A DNA stretch of 64,000 nucleotides from the NCBI RefSeq assembly GCF_027270315.1, contig NZ_CP114413.1, positions 3,100,001-3,164,000 of the forward strand, written 5' to 3'. This document shows positions 1 to 11,161 of the stretch, one piece after another. Made by a program: the position numbers and the translations under genes. The stretch's first letter is position 1. Every line of letters begins with the position of its first letter. The stretch comes from Streptomyces cinnabarinus. Lineage in GTDB: Bacteria > Actinomycetota > Actinomycetes > Streptomycetales > Streptomycetaceae. The notes under the pieces are model-generated. The model saw nothing but the letters and a program-made list of their open reading frames with translations. It was not told the origin of the DNA and ran no database searches.

Positions 1-22
1 CGCGACTGAGGGACTCGGCCGC

Positions 23-26
<4 letters not shown>
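1..26 (+). CDS. 3' end of an upstream gene, probably the partner permease
   Basis: The frame starting at base 3 reads seven codons and ends in a TGA at 24-26 that overlaps the next gene's ATG as ATGA. The same four-base overlap style joins all following genes of this operon, so an upstream gene, most likely the DppB-type permease, probably ends here. Only eight codons are visible, so this is inference from spacing, not from homology. Confidence 0.35.
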
Positions 27-1992
<1,966 letters not shown>

Positions 1993-1996
<4 letters not shown>

Positions 1997-2199
1997 ACGC
2001 GATCGTCGAACTCACGAACACCCACGTCGTCCACAAAGCCCGCAGCGGCGGGGTGTTCACCCGGGACCGCGTGTACGCCCTCAGCGGCGCCGACCTCGCC
2101 GTGACGCCCGGCGAGACGGTCGGGGTCGTGGACACCCCACCCACCCCCACAACCCGCCGCCCGACAGCCGACCCGAACACGACGGAGCCCTTCAGATGA
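1993..2199 (+). pseudogene. Truncated duplicate of the 5' end of the ABC ATPase gene
   Basis: This 68-codon frame starts with GTG inside the GTGA overlap with the previous stop. Its first 46 codons match the start of the intact ATPase gene at 2196 with one synonymous change (GGC for GGT). The match ends just before the Walker A loop. A proline- and threonine-rich tail of unrelated sequence follows, ending in a TGA that overlaps the ATG of the intact gene as ATGA. It cannot bind ATP. It may be translated as a leader that couples translation of the two neighbours, or may simply be debris. Confidence 0.85.
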
Positions 2200-2334
2200 A
2201 CGCGATCGTCGAACTCACGAACACCCACGTCGTCCACAAAGCCCGCAGCGGCGGGGTGTTCACCCGGGACCGCGTGTACGCCCTCAGCGGCGCCGACCTC
2301 GCCGTGACGCCCGGTGAGACGGTCGGGGTCGTGG
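1994..2334 (+). repeat. Direct repeat, 138 bp, period 203 bp
   Basis: Bases 1994-2131 and 2197-2334 are identical except for one substitution (C at 2112, T at 2315). The 65-bp spacer at 2132-2196 matches nothing else in the window. The period is not a multiple of three, so the copies lie in different frames joined by overlapping stop and start codons. Confidence 0.95.
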
Positions 2335-3209
2335 GCGAGTCCGGGTGCGGGAAGTCGACGCTGGCGAAGGTGCTGGTGGGGGTGGAGCGGCCCGCGTCCG
2401 GCACGGTAAGCTTCCGGGGCCGCGACCTGTGGGCCATGCAGCCCGCCGAGCGCCGCGCCACGGTGGGCCGCTCCACCGGGATGATCTTCCAGGACCCGTC
2501 CACGGCCCTGAACCGCCGGCTGCCCGTCCAGCGGATCCTGCGCGACCCGATGGACGTCCACGAGCAGGGCGGGAAGCGGGAACGCGAGGACCGGGTACGG
2601 GAGTTGATGGCGCTGGTCGGCCTGCCCCGGGCGCTCGCCGACGCCCTGCCCGGCCAGCTCTCCGGCGGTCAGCGGCAGCGCGTCGCCATCGCCCGCGCCC
2701 TGGCCCTCGACCCCGATCTGGTGGTCGCCGACGAGCCGACCAGCGCCCTGGACGTCTCGGTCCGCGCCCAGATCCTCAACCTCCTGCTGGACCTCAAGGA
2801 GCGCCTGGGCCTGGCCCTGGTCTTCGTCTCGCACGACATCCAGACGGTACGGCGGATGAGCGACCGGGTGATCACCATGTACCTCGGCCGGATCGTCGAG
2901 GAGACCCCCGCCGACCGGGTGACCGACCGCTCCTGTCACCCGTACACCCGCGCCCTGTTCTCCGCCACGCCCGGACTGCTGCACGCCGTGGACCCGATTC
3001 CGCTGGTCGGGCCGGTCCCGTCGGCGGTCCGGCCGCCCAGTGGCTGCCCCTTCCGGACCCGGTGCTGGAAGGCGACGGAGCTGTGCGCACAGGTGATGCC
3101 GGAGTTTTCCGACGCGTCCAGCCCGGGGCATCGCTACCGCTGCCACCATCCTGTCGAGGAGGACCGGTCGACCCACGACCTGGCACAGTCCGCAAGGGAG
3201 CCGTCATGA
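2196..3209 (+). CDS. Dpp/Opp-type ABC importer, second ATP-binding protein (OppF-like)
   Basis: A 337-residue cytoplasmic ATPase that would pair with the ATPase half of the fused protein upstream to drive import. It carries Walker A GESGCGKST, signature LSGGQRQR, Walker B LVVADEPTSALD and the H-loop SHD, followed by the oligopeptide-transporter C-terminal domain with four spaced cysteines. The ATG at 2196 is chosen because it begins the homologous region and sits in an ATGA overlap with the truncated duplicate. The stop overlaps the aldolase start in the same way, so transporter and aldolase are almost certainly one transcript. Confidence 0.92.
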   Translation: MNAIVELTNTHVVHKARSGGVFTRDRVYALSGADLAVTPGETVGVVGESGCGKSTLAKVLVGVERPASGTVSFRGRDLWAMQPAERRATVGRSTGMIFQDPSTALNRRLPVQRILRDPMDVHEQGGKREREDRVRELMALVGLPRALADALPGQLSGGQRQRVAIARALALDPDLVVADEPTSALDVSVRAQILNLLLDLKERLGLALVFVSHDIQTVRRMSDRVITMYLGRIVEETPADRVTDRSCHPYTRALFSATPGLLHAVDPIPLVGPVPSAVRPPSGCPFRTRCWKATELCAQVMPEFSDASSPGHRYRCHHPVEEDRSTHDLAQSAREPS

Positions 3210-4132
3210 ACCCGCTCACCGGTGTCGTCCCGCCCGTCTGCACGCCCCTGACACCGGACCGCGAGATCGACGTCCACTCCCTGCTCCGGCTGGTCGACCA
3301 TCTGGTGGACGCCGGGGTCCAGGGCCTGTTCGTGCTCGGCTCGACCTCGGAGGCGGCATATCTGACGGACCGGCAGCGCAGGCTGGTCGTCGAGACGGTG
3401 GTCCGGCACGTGCGCGGCCGGCTGCCGGTGCTGGCCGGGGTCATCGACATGACCACGCCCCGGGTGCTGGACCAGGTGGCCCGGGTGACGGCGGCCGGGG
3501 CGGACGCGGTGGTGGCGACCGCCCCGTTCTACGCGGCCACCCACCCCGCCGAGATCGCCCGCCACTTCCGGCTGATCGCCGCCGGAAGCCCGGTCCCCGT
3601 CATCGCCTACGACATCCCGGCCGCGGTGCACACCAAGCTCCCCGCCGACCTGGTCCTGCAACTGGCCGCCGAGGGCGTACTGGCCGGGCTGAAGGACTCC
3701 AGCGGCGATCTGGCCGCCTTCCGCGAGATCGTCACCGGCGCCCGCGCCCACCCCGACATCTCCGACTTCAGCGTGCTCACCGGCTCCGAGCTCTTCGTCG
3801 ACGCGGCCCTGGCGCTGGGCGCGGACGGGGCGGTGCCCGGACTCGCCAACGTCGACCCGCACGGCTACGTCCGCCTGGACCGGCTCAGCCGCGCCGGTGA
3901 CCGGCACCGGGCACGGGCCGAACAGGAGCGGCTGTGCGCCCTGTTCGGCATGGTCCGGGCCGGGGACCCGGCCCGGATGGGCGGCAGTTCGTCGGCGCTC
4001 GGCGCCTTCAAGGCGGCCCTGCACCTGCGCGGCGTCATCGACTGCCCGGCCACCGCCCACCCCCAGGTGCCGCTCTCCGAGGACGAGGTGGGGCGGGTCG
4101 GAAAGTTCCTGGCCGCGGCGGGTCTGCTGTGA
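3206..4132 (+). CDS. DHDPS/N-acetylneuraminate lyase family aldolase
   Basis: A 308-residue class I aldolase of the DapA/NanA superfamily. The Schiff-base lysine is Lys163 in GLKDSSGD and the catalytic tyrosine is Tyr135 in AYDIP, positions close to those of E. coli N-acetylneuraminate lyase (Tyr137, Lys165). The substrate carboxylate loop reads LGSTSE. It is translationally coupled to the ABC ATPase and lies near a sialidase, which favours a sialic-acid lyase releasing pyruvate and N-acetylmannosamine. The biosynthetic DapA would not be expected in a transporter operon. Substrate assignment is inference; other 2-keto-3-deoxy sugar acids remain possible. Confidence 0.85.
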   Translation: MNPLTGVVPPVCTPLTPDREIDVHSLLRLVDHLVDAGVQGLFVLGSTSEAAYLTDRQRRLVVETVVRHVRGRLPVLAGVIDMTTPRVLDQVARVTAAGADAVVATAPFYAATHPAEIARHFRLIAAGSPVPVIAYDIPAAVHTKLPADLVLQLAAEGVLAGLKDSSGDLAAFREIVTGARAHPDISDFSVLTGSELFVDAALALGADGAVPGLANVDPHGYVRLDRLSRAGDRHRARAEQERLCALFGMVRAGDPARMGGSSSALGAFKAALHLRGVIDCPATAHPQVPLSEDEVGRVGKFLAAAGLL

Positions 4133-4246
4133 GGTGGACACCGGATGGACTGCGTACAACCATTCGGTTTCACCACGGGTCTTGAGGGGGTGCGCGGGCG
4201 CGAACTGACGGCCCGTCGCACCACCGCACTCTGAGCAGGAGGCCCT

Positions 4247-5734
4247 GTGCGCGAGCGCACACTTCGTATGACGGTGGCCACCGCCGTGGCGTTGGCGGCT
4301 TCGGCCGCTCTCGCACCGATGGCGCAGGCCGCCCCGGCCGCCGGTGCCGCTACAGGTCTGGCGAAGGCCGACTTCAACGGCGACGGTGTCGCCGACGCGG
4401 CCACGGCCGCACCCCGTGCCACCGTGAGCGGCCATCAGGGCGCCGGGTACATCGCCGTGACCTACGGCAGCCGCACCCTGGCGCTGAAGGACCAGACCCG
4501 CAAGGTCCACCACCAGAACAGCACCGGGGTCCCGGGCGGCGCGGAGGCCGACGACCAGTTCGGCTCCTCCCTGACGACCGCGGACCTCGACGGCGACGGC
4601 TACACCGACCTCGTCGTCGGATCGCGCGGCGAGGACTCCGCGGACCTCTACGCGTCGGGCACGCTGACCGTGCTGTGGGGCGCCAAGGGCGGCCTCACCG
4701 GCGGCACCGTCGTCAAGGGCGTCGGCGGCGAGCAGCTCGGCCGGGCCCTGACCTCCGGTGACTTCGACGGGGACGGCCACCTGGACCTGGCCACCGGCAC
4801 CTCGGTCTCCTACGGCCCGTTCGGCCGGAGCACAGGACCGGCCCGCACCGAGGCGATGGACGTCCGCGTCGACGGCGCGGAGGAGGAGTTCTGGAACACC
4901 CCCGCCCTGGCCGCGGGGGACGTCAACGGCGACGGCATCAGCGATGTCGTGGTCGTCGTCTCGCACGGCGAAGGGGAGCTGCCGTACCACGGTCCCCGTC
5001 TGGTGGAGTACTTCGCGGGCAGCAGGGACGGACTGACGGCCGCGCAGGTGCTGAAGGACGCGAAGACCGGGCAGAACCTGGACGGCGGCCGGGACGTCGC
5101 CGTGGGCGACCTCGACCGGGACGGCCACGCCGACATCGTGCTCGGCCGCAGCGGCGAGGAGGACATGGACGGCACCGAGGAGGTCACGGCCCTGGGCGGC
5201 GCCGTCGAGATCGTGCGCGGTACCGCGTCCGGCCCGGACACCACGACCCCGCGCACCCTGTTCCACCAGGACAGCGCGAATGTCCCGGGCACCGCCGAGT
5301 ACGGAGACGACTTCGGCGCCGCCGTCTCCCTCGGCGACGTGAATGGCGACGGCCGCCTCGACCTCGCGATCGGCGCCCCCGGGGAGGACGTCGGCACCCT
5401 GGCCGGCGCGGGTTCGGTGACGGTCCTGCCGGGCGGTGCCACGGGGCTCACCGCGACGGGCGCGAAGTCCTTCACTCAGGACACCACCTCGGTGCCCGGC
5501 ACCGCCGAGCAGGCCGACGCCTTCGGCGGCGCCGTGCACCTGGCCGACACCACCGGCGACGGGCGGACGGAGCTGTTCGCCGGAGCGCCGCGTGAGAACT
5601 CCTCGGCCGGTGGGGTCTGGGCACTCAGGGGCGCGTCCACCCAGGTGACCGCCACCGGCTCGGCCTCCTTCGGCCCGTCGGCGCTGGGGATGGCCTCCTC
5701 GCAGGGCAACCTGGGCGCGTCCTTCAACGGCTGA
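4247..5734 (+). CDS. Secreted FG-GAP (integrin alpha-like) repeat protein
   Basis: A 495-residue exported protein. It has a signal peptide of about 29 residues (arginines, then an alanine-rich core ending near AQA-AP), followed by about seven FG-GAP blades, each with a calcium-binding DxDGDG-type loop such as DFNGDG, DLDGDG, DVNGDG and DLDRDG. It should fold as a calcium-bound beta-propeller outside the cell; the ligand is unknown. The GTG at 4247 is preceded by AGGAGG at 4237-4242. It converges with the sialidase gene 28 bases away. No enzymatic motif is visible. Confidence 0.88.
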   Translation: MRERTLRMTVATAVALAASAALAPMAQAAPAAGAATGLAKADFNGDGVADAATAAPRATVSGHQGAGYIAVTYGSRTLALKDQTRKVHHQNSTGVPGGAEADDQFGSSLTTADLDGDGYTDLVVGSRGEDSADLYASGTLTVLWGAKGGLTGGTVVKGVGGEQLGRALTSGDFDGDGHLDLATGTSVSYGPFGRSTGPARTEAMDVRVDGAEEEFWNTPALAAGDVNGDGISDVVVVVSHGEGELPYHGPRLVEYFAGSRDGLTAAQVLKDAKTGQNLDGGRDVAVGDLDRDGHADIVLGRSGEEDMDGTEEVTALGGAVEIVRGTASGPDTTTPRTLFHQDSANVPGTAEYGDDFGAAVSLGDVNGDGRLDLAIGAPGEDVGTLAGAGSVTVLPGGATGLTATGAKSFTQDTTSVPGTAEQADAFGGAVHLADTTGDGRTELFAGAPRENSSAGGVWALRGASTQVTATGSASFGPSALGMASSQGNLGASFNG

Positions 5735-5762
5735 CGCCACCCACGGCCGCCGGCCGGATCCC

Positions 5763-6950
5763 CTAGTACAGCTGCCCGGCCGGCAGCCGGCGGAACTCGA
5801 TCGACTCGTACGGGCTGCTCGTGCCCGTCTCGTACAGCACGCCGACCGTGTCCGGGTCGACCTGGACCAGGTCGGAGTAGGCGGCGCGCTCCTCGGAGAG
5901 GGTCACCGCCCTGGTGAACGACACCCCGCCGTCGCTGCTGCTCCAGACGGCCATGGACTGCCGGGCGGTCGGCACGGACGGGCCGGAGAACAGCAAGGGC
6001 GCCCCGTCCTGCGGGAGTTGGAGGACGCTCGCCTGCACCACCGGTACCTCGTCGAGGGTGGGCTGGACGGCGTACGGCCGCAGCAGCGACCGGGCGCCGT
6101 CCGGGGACCAGCCGTCGAGGCGGTGGCCCGGGTCGGTGCCGTGCTGGTCACGGGAGTTGAAGTAGAGCCTGCCGTCGGGGAGTTCGGCGGCCGTGGACTC
6201 GTTGGCGTTGACCTTGCCGTCGTAGACGTCGTCCACGAACCCGAGTTGCCAGGTGTCGCCTCCGTCGTCGCTGTAAATGGCGTGACCGCCGTAGTACTTG
6301 GGCTCCTGCCCGGAGTCGGCGGAGCCCTCCGGCGGGGCCGCGGAGTGGTTCGAGGGAACCACCAGGCGTCCCGCGTGCGGACCGTGCCGCAGCGCGACCG
6401 CGTGCCCGGGACCGGTGGCGTACCAGCGCCAGTCCGCGGGCTTCACCTGCTCGGTGATGTCCCGCGGCTCGCTGAAGCGCAGTCCGTCGTCCCAGCTCTT
6501 CTGGACGAAGACCCGGCGACTCTGCTCCGGTGTCACCTCGCCCCGCATGATCTGCCCCTCGGTCACCGCACCGCTGTTGTAGGAGGTGACCAGCACCACC
6601 GCGCCCGTCAGCGGGTCCACCACCGGCGCGGGATTGCCCCGGGTGTCGCCGTCCCCGGCGGCCACCACGGACAGCGGGCCCCAGGTGCAGCCGCCGTCGG
6701 TGGAGCGTCTGAGGACGACGTCGATGTCACCGGTGTCGCCCGCGCCGTCGTGCCGGCCCTCGGCGAAGGCCAGCAGCGTGCCCCGGCCGGTGGTGACCGT
6801 CGCCGGGATGCGGTACGTGTCGTAGCCGCCCTCCCCCGAGGCATAGGGGACCGAGGAGGCGCAGCCGTCGGCCGCCGAGGCCCGGCCGGTCGTGGTGAGC
6901 GGGGTGAGGAGTACCGCGGTGACGAGGAGTGTGCGGCTCAGCAGGGTCAT
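5763..6950 (-). CDS. Secreted exo-alpha-sialidase (GH33-like)
   Basis: A 395-residue exported glycosidase that would remove terminal sialic acids from glycoconjugates. After a signal peptide (about 25 residues) it shows the sialidase YRIP motif near residue 45 and four Asp-box repeats: STDGGCTW, SWDDGLRF, SDDGGDTW and SSDGGVSF. The ATG at 6950 is preferred over an in-frame upstream GTG/ATG because GGGAG lies directly before it and the signal peptide then starts cleanly. Released sialic acid could be taken up and cleaved by the ABC system and lyase encoded at the start of the window. Gene is monocistronic and converges with the FG-GAP gene. Confidence 0.9.
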   Translation of the reverse strand: MTLLSRTLLVTAVLLTPLTTTGRASAADGCASSVPYASGEGGYDTYRIPATVTTGRGTLLAFAEGRHDGAGDTGDIDVVLRRSTDGGCTWGPLSVVAAGDGDTRGNPAPVVDPLTGAVVLVTSYNSGAVTEGQIMRGEVTPEQSRRVFVQKSWDDGLRFSEPRDITEQVKPADWRWYATGPGHAVALRHGPHAGRLVVPSNHSAAPPEGSADSGQEPKYYGGHAIYSDDGGDTWQLGFVDDVYDGKVNANESTAAELPDGRLYFNSRDQHGTDPGHRLDGWSPDGARSLLRPYAVQPTLDEVPVVQASVLQLPQDGAPLLFSGPSVPTARQSMAVWSSSDGGVSFTRAVTLSEERAAYSDLVQVDPDTVGVLYETGTSSPYESIEFRRLPAGQLY

Positions 6951-6989
6951 CGAGCTCCCTTGACGGAATGTCACATATCGACCTGTCCG

Positions 6990-7652
6990 TCACATGGTTC
7001 CCGGAGTCACCAGACCCGACTCGTAGGCGACGATCACCAGCTGGGCCCGGTCGCGCGCGCCCAGCTTGCCCATGATGCGGCTGACATGGGTCTTCGCGGT
7101 GAGCGGGCTGAGCCCCAACGCGTCCGCTATCTCGGCGTTGTTGAGCCCGCGCGCGACCAGCGTGAGCACCCCGCGCTCCCGCTCGGAGAGGACGTCGGGA
7201 CCGCCCACCGCGGGGGTCGAGGGGCTGCGTAGAAATCGCGCGATCAGCCGTGCCGTGGGTCCCGGCGACAGCAGCGCCTCCCCGGCGGCGACCGTGCGGA
7301 TCGCGTCGAGGAGTTCGGCCGGACGGGTGTCCTTCACCAGGAAGCCGGAGGCCCCGGCCCGCAGCGCCTCCACGATGTACTCGTCGGTGTCGTACGTCGT
7401 CAGCACCAGGACCCGTACTCCGGCGAGCTCGTCGTCGGCCGCGATCAGCCGGGTCGCCTCGATGCCGTCGAGGTCGGGCATCCGGATGTCCATCACGATG
7501 AGGTCGGCCGGCTCCTTGCGGGCCAGCTCCAGCGCCTCCCGGCCGGTGGCCGCCTGCCCGACGACCTCCATGTCCGGCGCGGACTCGACGAGCATGGCGA
7601 ACGCGGCCCGGACGAGGGTCTGGTCGTCGGCGAGCAGGACGCGGATGGTCAC
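6990..7652 (-). CDS. NarL/FixJ-family response regulator
   Basis: A 220-residue two-component regulator. The receiver domain (1-120) has the phosphoacceptor Asp55 in VMDIRMP; residues about 150-215 form a LuxR-type helix-turn-helix with LSERERGVL and LNNAEIADALGLS. The GTG at 7652 is used: it has GGGAGG upstream and overlaps the stop of the histidine kinase gene as GTGA. A longer frame reaching further upstream has no ribosome site. Cognate kinase is the overlapping gene. A target could be the MMPL gene just upstream, though a hairpin separates them. Confidence 0.93.
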   Translation of the reverse strand: MTIRVLLADDQTLVRAAFAMLVESAPDMEVVGQAATGREALELARKEPADLIVMDIRMPDLDGIEATRLIAADDELAGVRVLVLTTYDTDEYIVEALRAGASGFLVKDTRPAELLDAIRTVAAGEALLSPGPTARLIARFLRSPSTPAVGGPDVLSERERGVLTLVARGLNNAEIADALGLSPLTAKTHVSRIMGKLGARDRAQLVIVAYESGLVTPGTM

Positions 7653-8866
7653 GTGGTTCCTCCCAGCGGAAGTACGGCGGACACCTGGAAGCCGCCCGGT
7701 TCGCACGGCCCGGCGTCGAGTGTGCCGCCCACGCTGCGGGCGCGCTCGCGCATTCCGACCAGCCCGAAGCCCGGTGTCTTCCCGGAGGTCGGTCCGGTGC
7801 CGTCGTCGGTGACGGCGAGATGCAGGGCGCCGTCCCGTTCGTGCAGGTCGACCCGGACGGCCGGTTCGGGTCCCGCGTGCCGTACGGCGTTGGTGAGCGC
7901 CTCCTGCACGATGCGGTAGACGGCGGCGCCCACGGCCGGGGGCGCCTGCCGGATCCGTACCGTCTGCTCCACCCGCGCGCCCGCGAGCCGGGCGGCCTCC
8001 ACCAGGTCGGGCACTCCGTCGAGGCCGGGCAGCGGGCCGCGCGGGTCGGCCGGGCCGGGCTCGCGCAGCACCTCCAGGGTGGTGCGCAGTTCACCGCGCG
8101 CGCTGCGGCAGGTCTCGGCGATGTCGTCGAGGGCCTTGGCGACCGTCTCCCGGTCGAGCCGCTCGGGATCGGCGGACAGCACATGCGCGGCGACCGAGGT
8201 CTGCACACCGATCAGGGTGATGCTGTGGGCGAGCAGGTCGTGCAGGTCCCGCGCGATGCGCAGACGTTCCTCGGCGACCCGGCGGCGGGCCTCCTCCTCG
8301 CGGGTGCGCTCCGCGCGCTCGGCGCGTTCGAAGACCGCGGCGATGTACTGCCGGTAATAGCGGACGTCGATGCCGACGAAGATGACGGCGAGGACCCAGC
8401 CGTAGATGCGCAGCAGTTCGGCGGCCTGCTTGTCGCCGCCGAGGCTGAGCATTCCGGCCAGCGAGAGGCCGAGTCCCGCGGCGGACACCACGAGGGTGCG
8501 GAAGGGGCGTTGGGTGACGGTGACCGTGTACAGCGCGATGAACGAGGCGGGCACGGGAGCGGTGTGGTTGTTGTCGAGCATGTGGTACGGCAGGACGCAC
8601 GCCACCACCACCGCGAACACCAGTAGTGGCCGCCGCCGCCGCCACACCAGCGGCAGATGGGCGGCGATCAGGAGCGTCCAGCCGACCGCGTCGGGCCGGC
8701 GCCCGGCGTCGGTGACCAGGCCCAGGCACATGGCCAGGAGGGCCGCCGCGGTCGCGAGCAGGGCGTCGTTGCGGGTGCCGTGGGGCGCGGTCATCGGGTC
8801 CCGGTTGATCGCGGCCATGATCCGCTCACCGATCCGGGGCCGCACCGCTGCGTTGGGTGGCTGCAC
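7649..8866 (-). CDS. Sensor histidine kinase, NarL-partner type (HisKA_3)
   Basis: A 405-residue membrane kinase. About five or six hydrophobic segments lie between residues 35 and 165, with little extracellular sequence, so it probably senses the membrane or an intramembrane ligand. A coiled coil leads to the HisKA_3 dimerisation helix with phospho-His209 in RDLHDLLAHS, then an HATPase domain with the G-box GFGLVGM. Start is GTG at 8866, with GGAGG seven bases upstream; an ATG nearby is out of frame. It overlaps the response regulator gene by four bases. Confidence 0.92.
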   Translation of the reverse strand: MQPPNAAVRPRIGERIMAAINRDPMTAPHGTRNDALLATAAALLAMCLGLVTDAGRRPDAVGWTLLIAAHLPLVWRRRRPLLVFAVVVACVLPYHMLDNNHTAPVPASFIALYTVTVTQRPFRTLVVSAAGLGLSLAGMLSLGGDKQAAELLRIYGWVLAVIFVGIDVRYYRQYIAAVFERAERAERTREEEARRRVAEERLRIARDLHDLLAHSITLIGVQTSVAAHVLSADPERLDRETVAKALDDIAETCRSARGELRTTLEVLREPGPADPRGPLPGLDGVPDLVEAARLAGARVEQTVRIRQAPPAVGAAVYRIVQEALTNAVRHAGPEPAVRVDLHERDGALHLAVTDDGTGPTSGKTPGFGLVGMRERARSVGGTLDAGPCEPGGFQVSAVLPLGGTT

Positions 8867-8887
8867 GGGCTCATCCTCCGCTAGAAG

Positions 8888-8914
8888 GGCGCCCCTCCGG
8901 GAGGGAGGGGCGCC
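8888..8914 (-). terminator. Terminator hairpin after the MMPL gene
   Basis: A perfect 11-bp inverted repeat (8888-8898 with 8904-8914) encloses a five-base loop, 7 bases past the MMPL stop and just before the kinase ribosome site. There is no U-run, as is usual in Streptomyces. Confidence 0.7.
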
Positions 8915-8920
8915 GGTCGG

Positions 8921-11011
8921 TCAGTGGGCGGCCGCGGTCATCCGCTCCGGCTCCTTCGGCGGTACGGGGTGCTCGGGCTCCTTGGACAGGGGGCCCGGCC
9001 ACCAGACCTTGCGGCGCAGGGCGACGCTCGCGCTGGTCACCAGGTAGGTGCGGACCAGGAAGGTGTCGAGGAGCACACCGACCGCGATGACGAAGCCGAG
9101 CTCGACGAGCTGCACCATCGGCATGTTGGTGAGCACCGCGAAGGTGGCGGCGAGGACCAGGCCCGCGGAGGCGATGACCCCGCCGGTGGTGCGCAGCGCG
9201 GTCAGCGCGGCGACGTCCGGTTCGGCGCCGTTCAGGGACTCCTCGCGCATCCGGTGCATCAGGAAGATGCCGTAGTCGACGCCGAGGGCGACCAGGAAGA
9301 CGAAGGAGAGCAGTCCGAGGCCCGGGTCCGTGCCCTCGAAGCCGAAGAGCGGTCCGAAGACGAGCCCGCCGATGCCGAGGGCGGCGCCCCACACCGCGAC
9401 CACGGCGGCGACCAGGATCAGCGGCGCGACCAGCGAGCGCAGCAGGGCGATCAGGATCAGCAGCACCGACAGCAGCACGATCGGCACGACGATCAGCCGG
9501 TCCCGGGCGTTGGTGTCCTTCAGGTCGATCTGCTCGGCGCTGGGTCCGCCGACGTAGGAGCCGTCCAGCCGGTCCCGCAGGTCCTCGATGGTCGCCGTCT
9601 CCCCCGCGGACTGCGGTGCCGCGGTGGCCAGTACGGAGATCTCGGTCCAGCCGCCGCCACTGCGCCCGGGCTCGGCGCTGTCCACGCCCCGGGTGTCCCG
9701 GATCTCGGCGAGGGTGGTCTCGGCCCGGTCGGCCGGGGTGATGACGCTGATCGCCTGGGTGCCGCGCTCGGGATAGGCGGCGGCGAGTGTCTCCATCGCG
9801 GCGACCGCGTCGGGCTTGCTGGTGAAGGAGTCCTCCTGCTTGAGGCTGCCGGGCAGGTTGAACGTGCCGAGCGCCAGCGCGCCGAGCAGCAGACCACCGC
9901 CGACGAGCACGGCCACCGGGCGGCGTCCGGCGGAGCTGCCCATCGCGGCGAACAGCGACCGGCGGGCCTTGGGGGTGCTGCCGTAGCGCGGGATCAGCGG
10001 CCAGAACACGCGGCGGCCGAGCAGTACGAGTACGGCGGGCAGCAGCGTCAGCATCGCGACCAGCGCGCACAGCACGCCGACGGTGCCGAGCGGGCCCATG
10101 CCCCGGCTGGAGTTGAGGTCGGCGGCGAGCAGGCACAGCAGTCCGGCGGCGACCGTCCCGGAGGAGGCGAGCACGGCGGGCCCGCAGCCCTTGAGCGCGG
10201 CGACCATGGCCTCGTACGGCCGCTCGATGCGGCGCAGTTCCTCGCGGTACCGGGAGACGAGCAGCAGCGCGTAGTCGGTGCCGGCGCCGAAGACGAGGAT
10301 CGTCATGATCCCGGAGCTCTGGCCGGAAACCGACGTACCGAACCACTGGTTGAGGCCGTAGGCGACACCCATGGACAGGTAGTTGGCGACGCCGGCGACG
10401 AACAGCGGCACGAGCCAGAGGAAGGGACTGCGATAGATGATGATCAGCAGCAGTGCGACCACGGCGACGGTCGTGTAGAGCAGCGGTCCGTCGAGCGAGT
10501 TGTAGACCTCGGAGGCGTCGGTGGCCAGCGCCCCCTCACCGCCGACCTCGACACTCAGCCCGTCCTCGCCCGTCGCGACCTCCCGCACGGCGTTGACCAG
10601 CTCGTCCCGCGCCTTCTCGTCCGTGCCCGGCTCGTTGCTGGCCACGGGGTACATCAGCGTGGAGCCGTCCTTGGACGGAACCCCCACCGGCTCGGCGATC
10701 AGCCGGTGCGCACCGGCGATCTCCTCGATCTGCCCGGCGGCGGTCTCCCGGTCGGCCTCGGTCAGCCCTCCGTCCCGCTGATAGACCACCACCATCTGCG
10801 TGGTCTCACCGCCGGGCAACTGGTCCTGGATCTTGGCGACCTGGGTGGAGTCGGCGCTGGCGGGCAGGTAATCGACGGCCCGGTCCCGCTGCACGTCGGC
10901 CAGCTTCGAGGAGAACGGCGAGGCGATCGCCAGCACGACGATCCACAGCCCGAGCATCACCCAGGGCACGGCACGCCGCCGCCCCCGATCAGAAGTCCTT
11001 GCGGCCCCCAT
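8921..11011 (-). CDS. MMPL/RND-family membrane exporter
   Basis: A 696-residue MMPL-type transporter with the two-fold layout of the family: one transmembrane helix, a large extracytoplasmic domain, then a block of five helices, repeated once (12 helices in all). The central GTDYALLLVSRYRE and GVDYGIFLMHR segments match the conserved GxDYxxF/LxxR motifs of proton relay helices 4 and 10. Such proteins export lipids or hydrophobic drugs. Start ATG at 11011 has GGAGG upstream. It precedes a NarL-type two-component system on the same strand, separated by a hairpin, which suggests regulation by that pair but does not prove it. Confidence 0.92.
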   Translation of the reverse strand: MGAARTSDRGRRRAVPWVMLGLWIVVLAIASPFSSKLADVQRDRAVDYLPASADSTQVAKIQDQLPGGETTQMVVVYQRDGGLTEADRETAAGQIEEIAGAHRLIAEPVGVPSKDGSTLMYPVASNEPGTDEKARDELVNAVREVATGEDGLSVEVGGEGALATDASEVYNSLDGPLLYTTVAVVALLLIIIYRSPFLWLVPLFVAGVANYLSMGVAYGLNQWFGTSVSGQSSGIMTILVFGAGTDYALLLVSRYREELRRIERPYEAMVAALKGCGPAVLASSGTVAAGLLCLLAADLNSSRGMGPLGTVGVLCALVAMLTLLPAVLVLLGRRVFWPLIPRYGSTPKARRSLFAAMGSSAGRRPVAVLVGGGLLLGALALGTFNLPGSLKQEDSFTSKPDAVAAMETLAAAYPERGTQAISVITPADRAETTLAEIRDTRGVDSAEPGRSGGGWTEISVLATAAPQSAGETATIEDLRDRLDGSYVGGPSAEQIDLKDTNARDRLIVVPIVLLSVLLILIALLRSLVAPLILVAAVVAVWGAALGIGGLVFGPLFGFEGTDPGLGLLSFVFLVALGVDYGIFLMHRMREESLNGAEPDVAALTALRTTGGVIASAGLVLAATFAVLTNMPMVQLVELGFVIAVGVLLDTFLVRTYLVTSASVALRRKVWWPGPLSKEPEHPVPPKEPERMTAAAH

Positions 11012-11136
11012 GATTCGGGCCTCCCTCCGTTGCGCGTTGTCTGGGTCGGGTTCCAGACTTCCGTCGCGAAGGGCTTCGTTCGTCGGGCGGGAGGGCGAGT
11101 TGGGCGGTACTGCCGGGGGCGGCACGACGCCCCGAT

Positions 11137-11152
11137 TACTCCCCAGGGAGTA
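11137..11152. promoter_or_regulatory. Perfect palindrome, candidate operator upstream of the MMPL gene
   Basis: TACTCCC and GGGAGTA, seven-base arms with a two-base spacer, lie 126-141 bases upstream of the MMPL start and 10 bases past the TerB-like gene. Symmetry and position suit a dimeric regulator, possibly the adjacent NarL-type protein. No known regulon is assigned. Confidence 0.45.
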
Positions 11153-11161
11153 CTGCGACGA

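Noticed and set aside
3134..5740. Long minus-strand frame opposite the aldolase and FG-GAP genes
   Set aside because: Both plus-strand genes have clear family motifs and ribosome sites; the opposing frame has no recognisable domain and the composition of a shadow frame.
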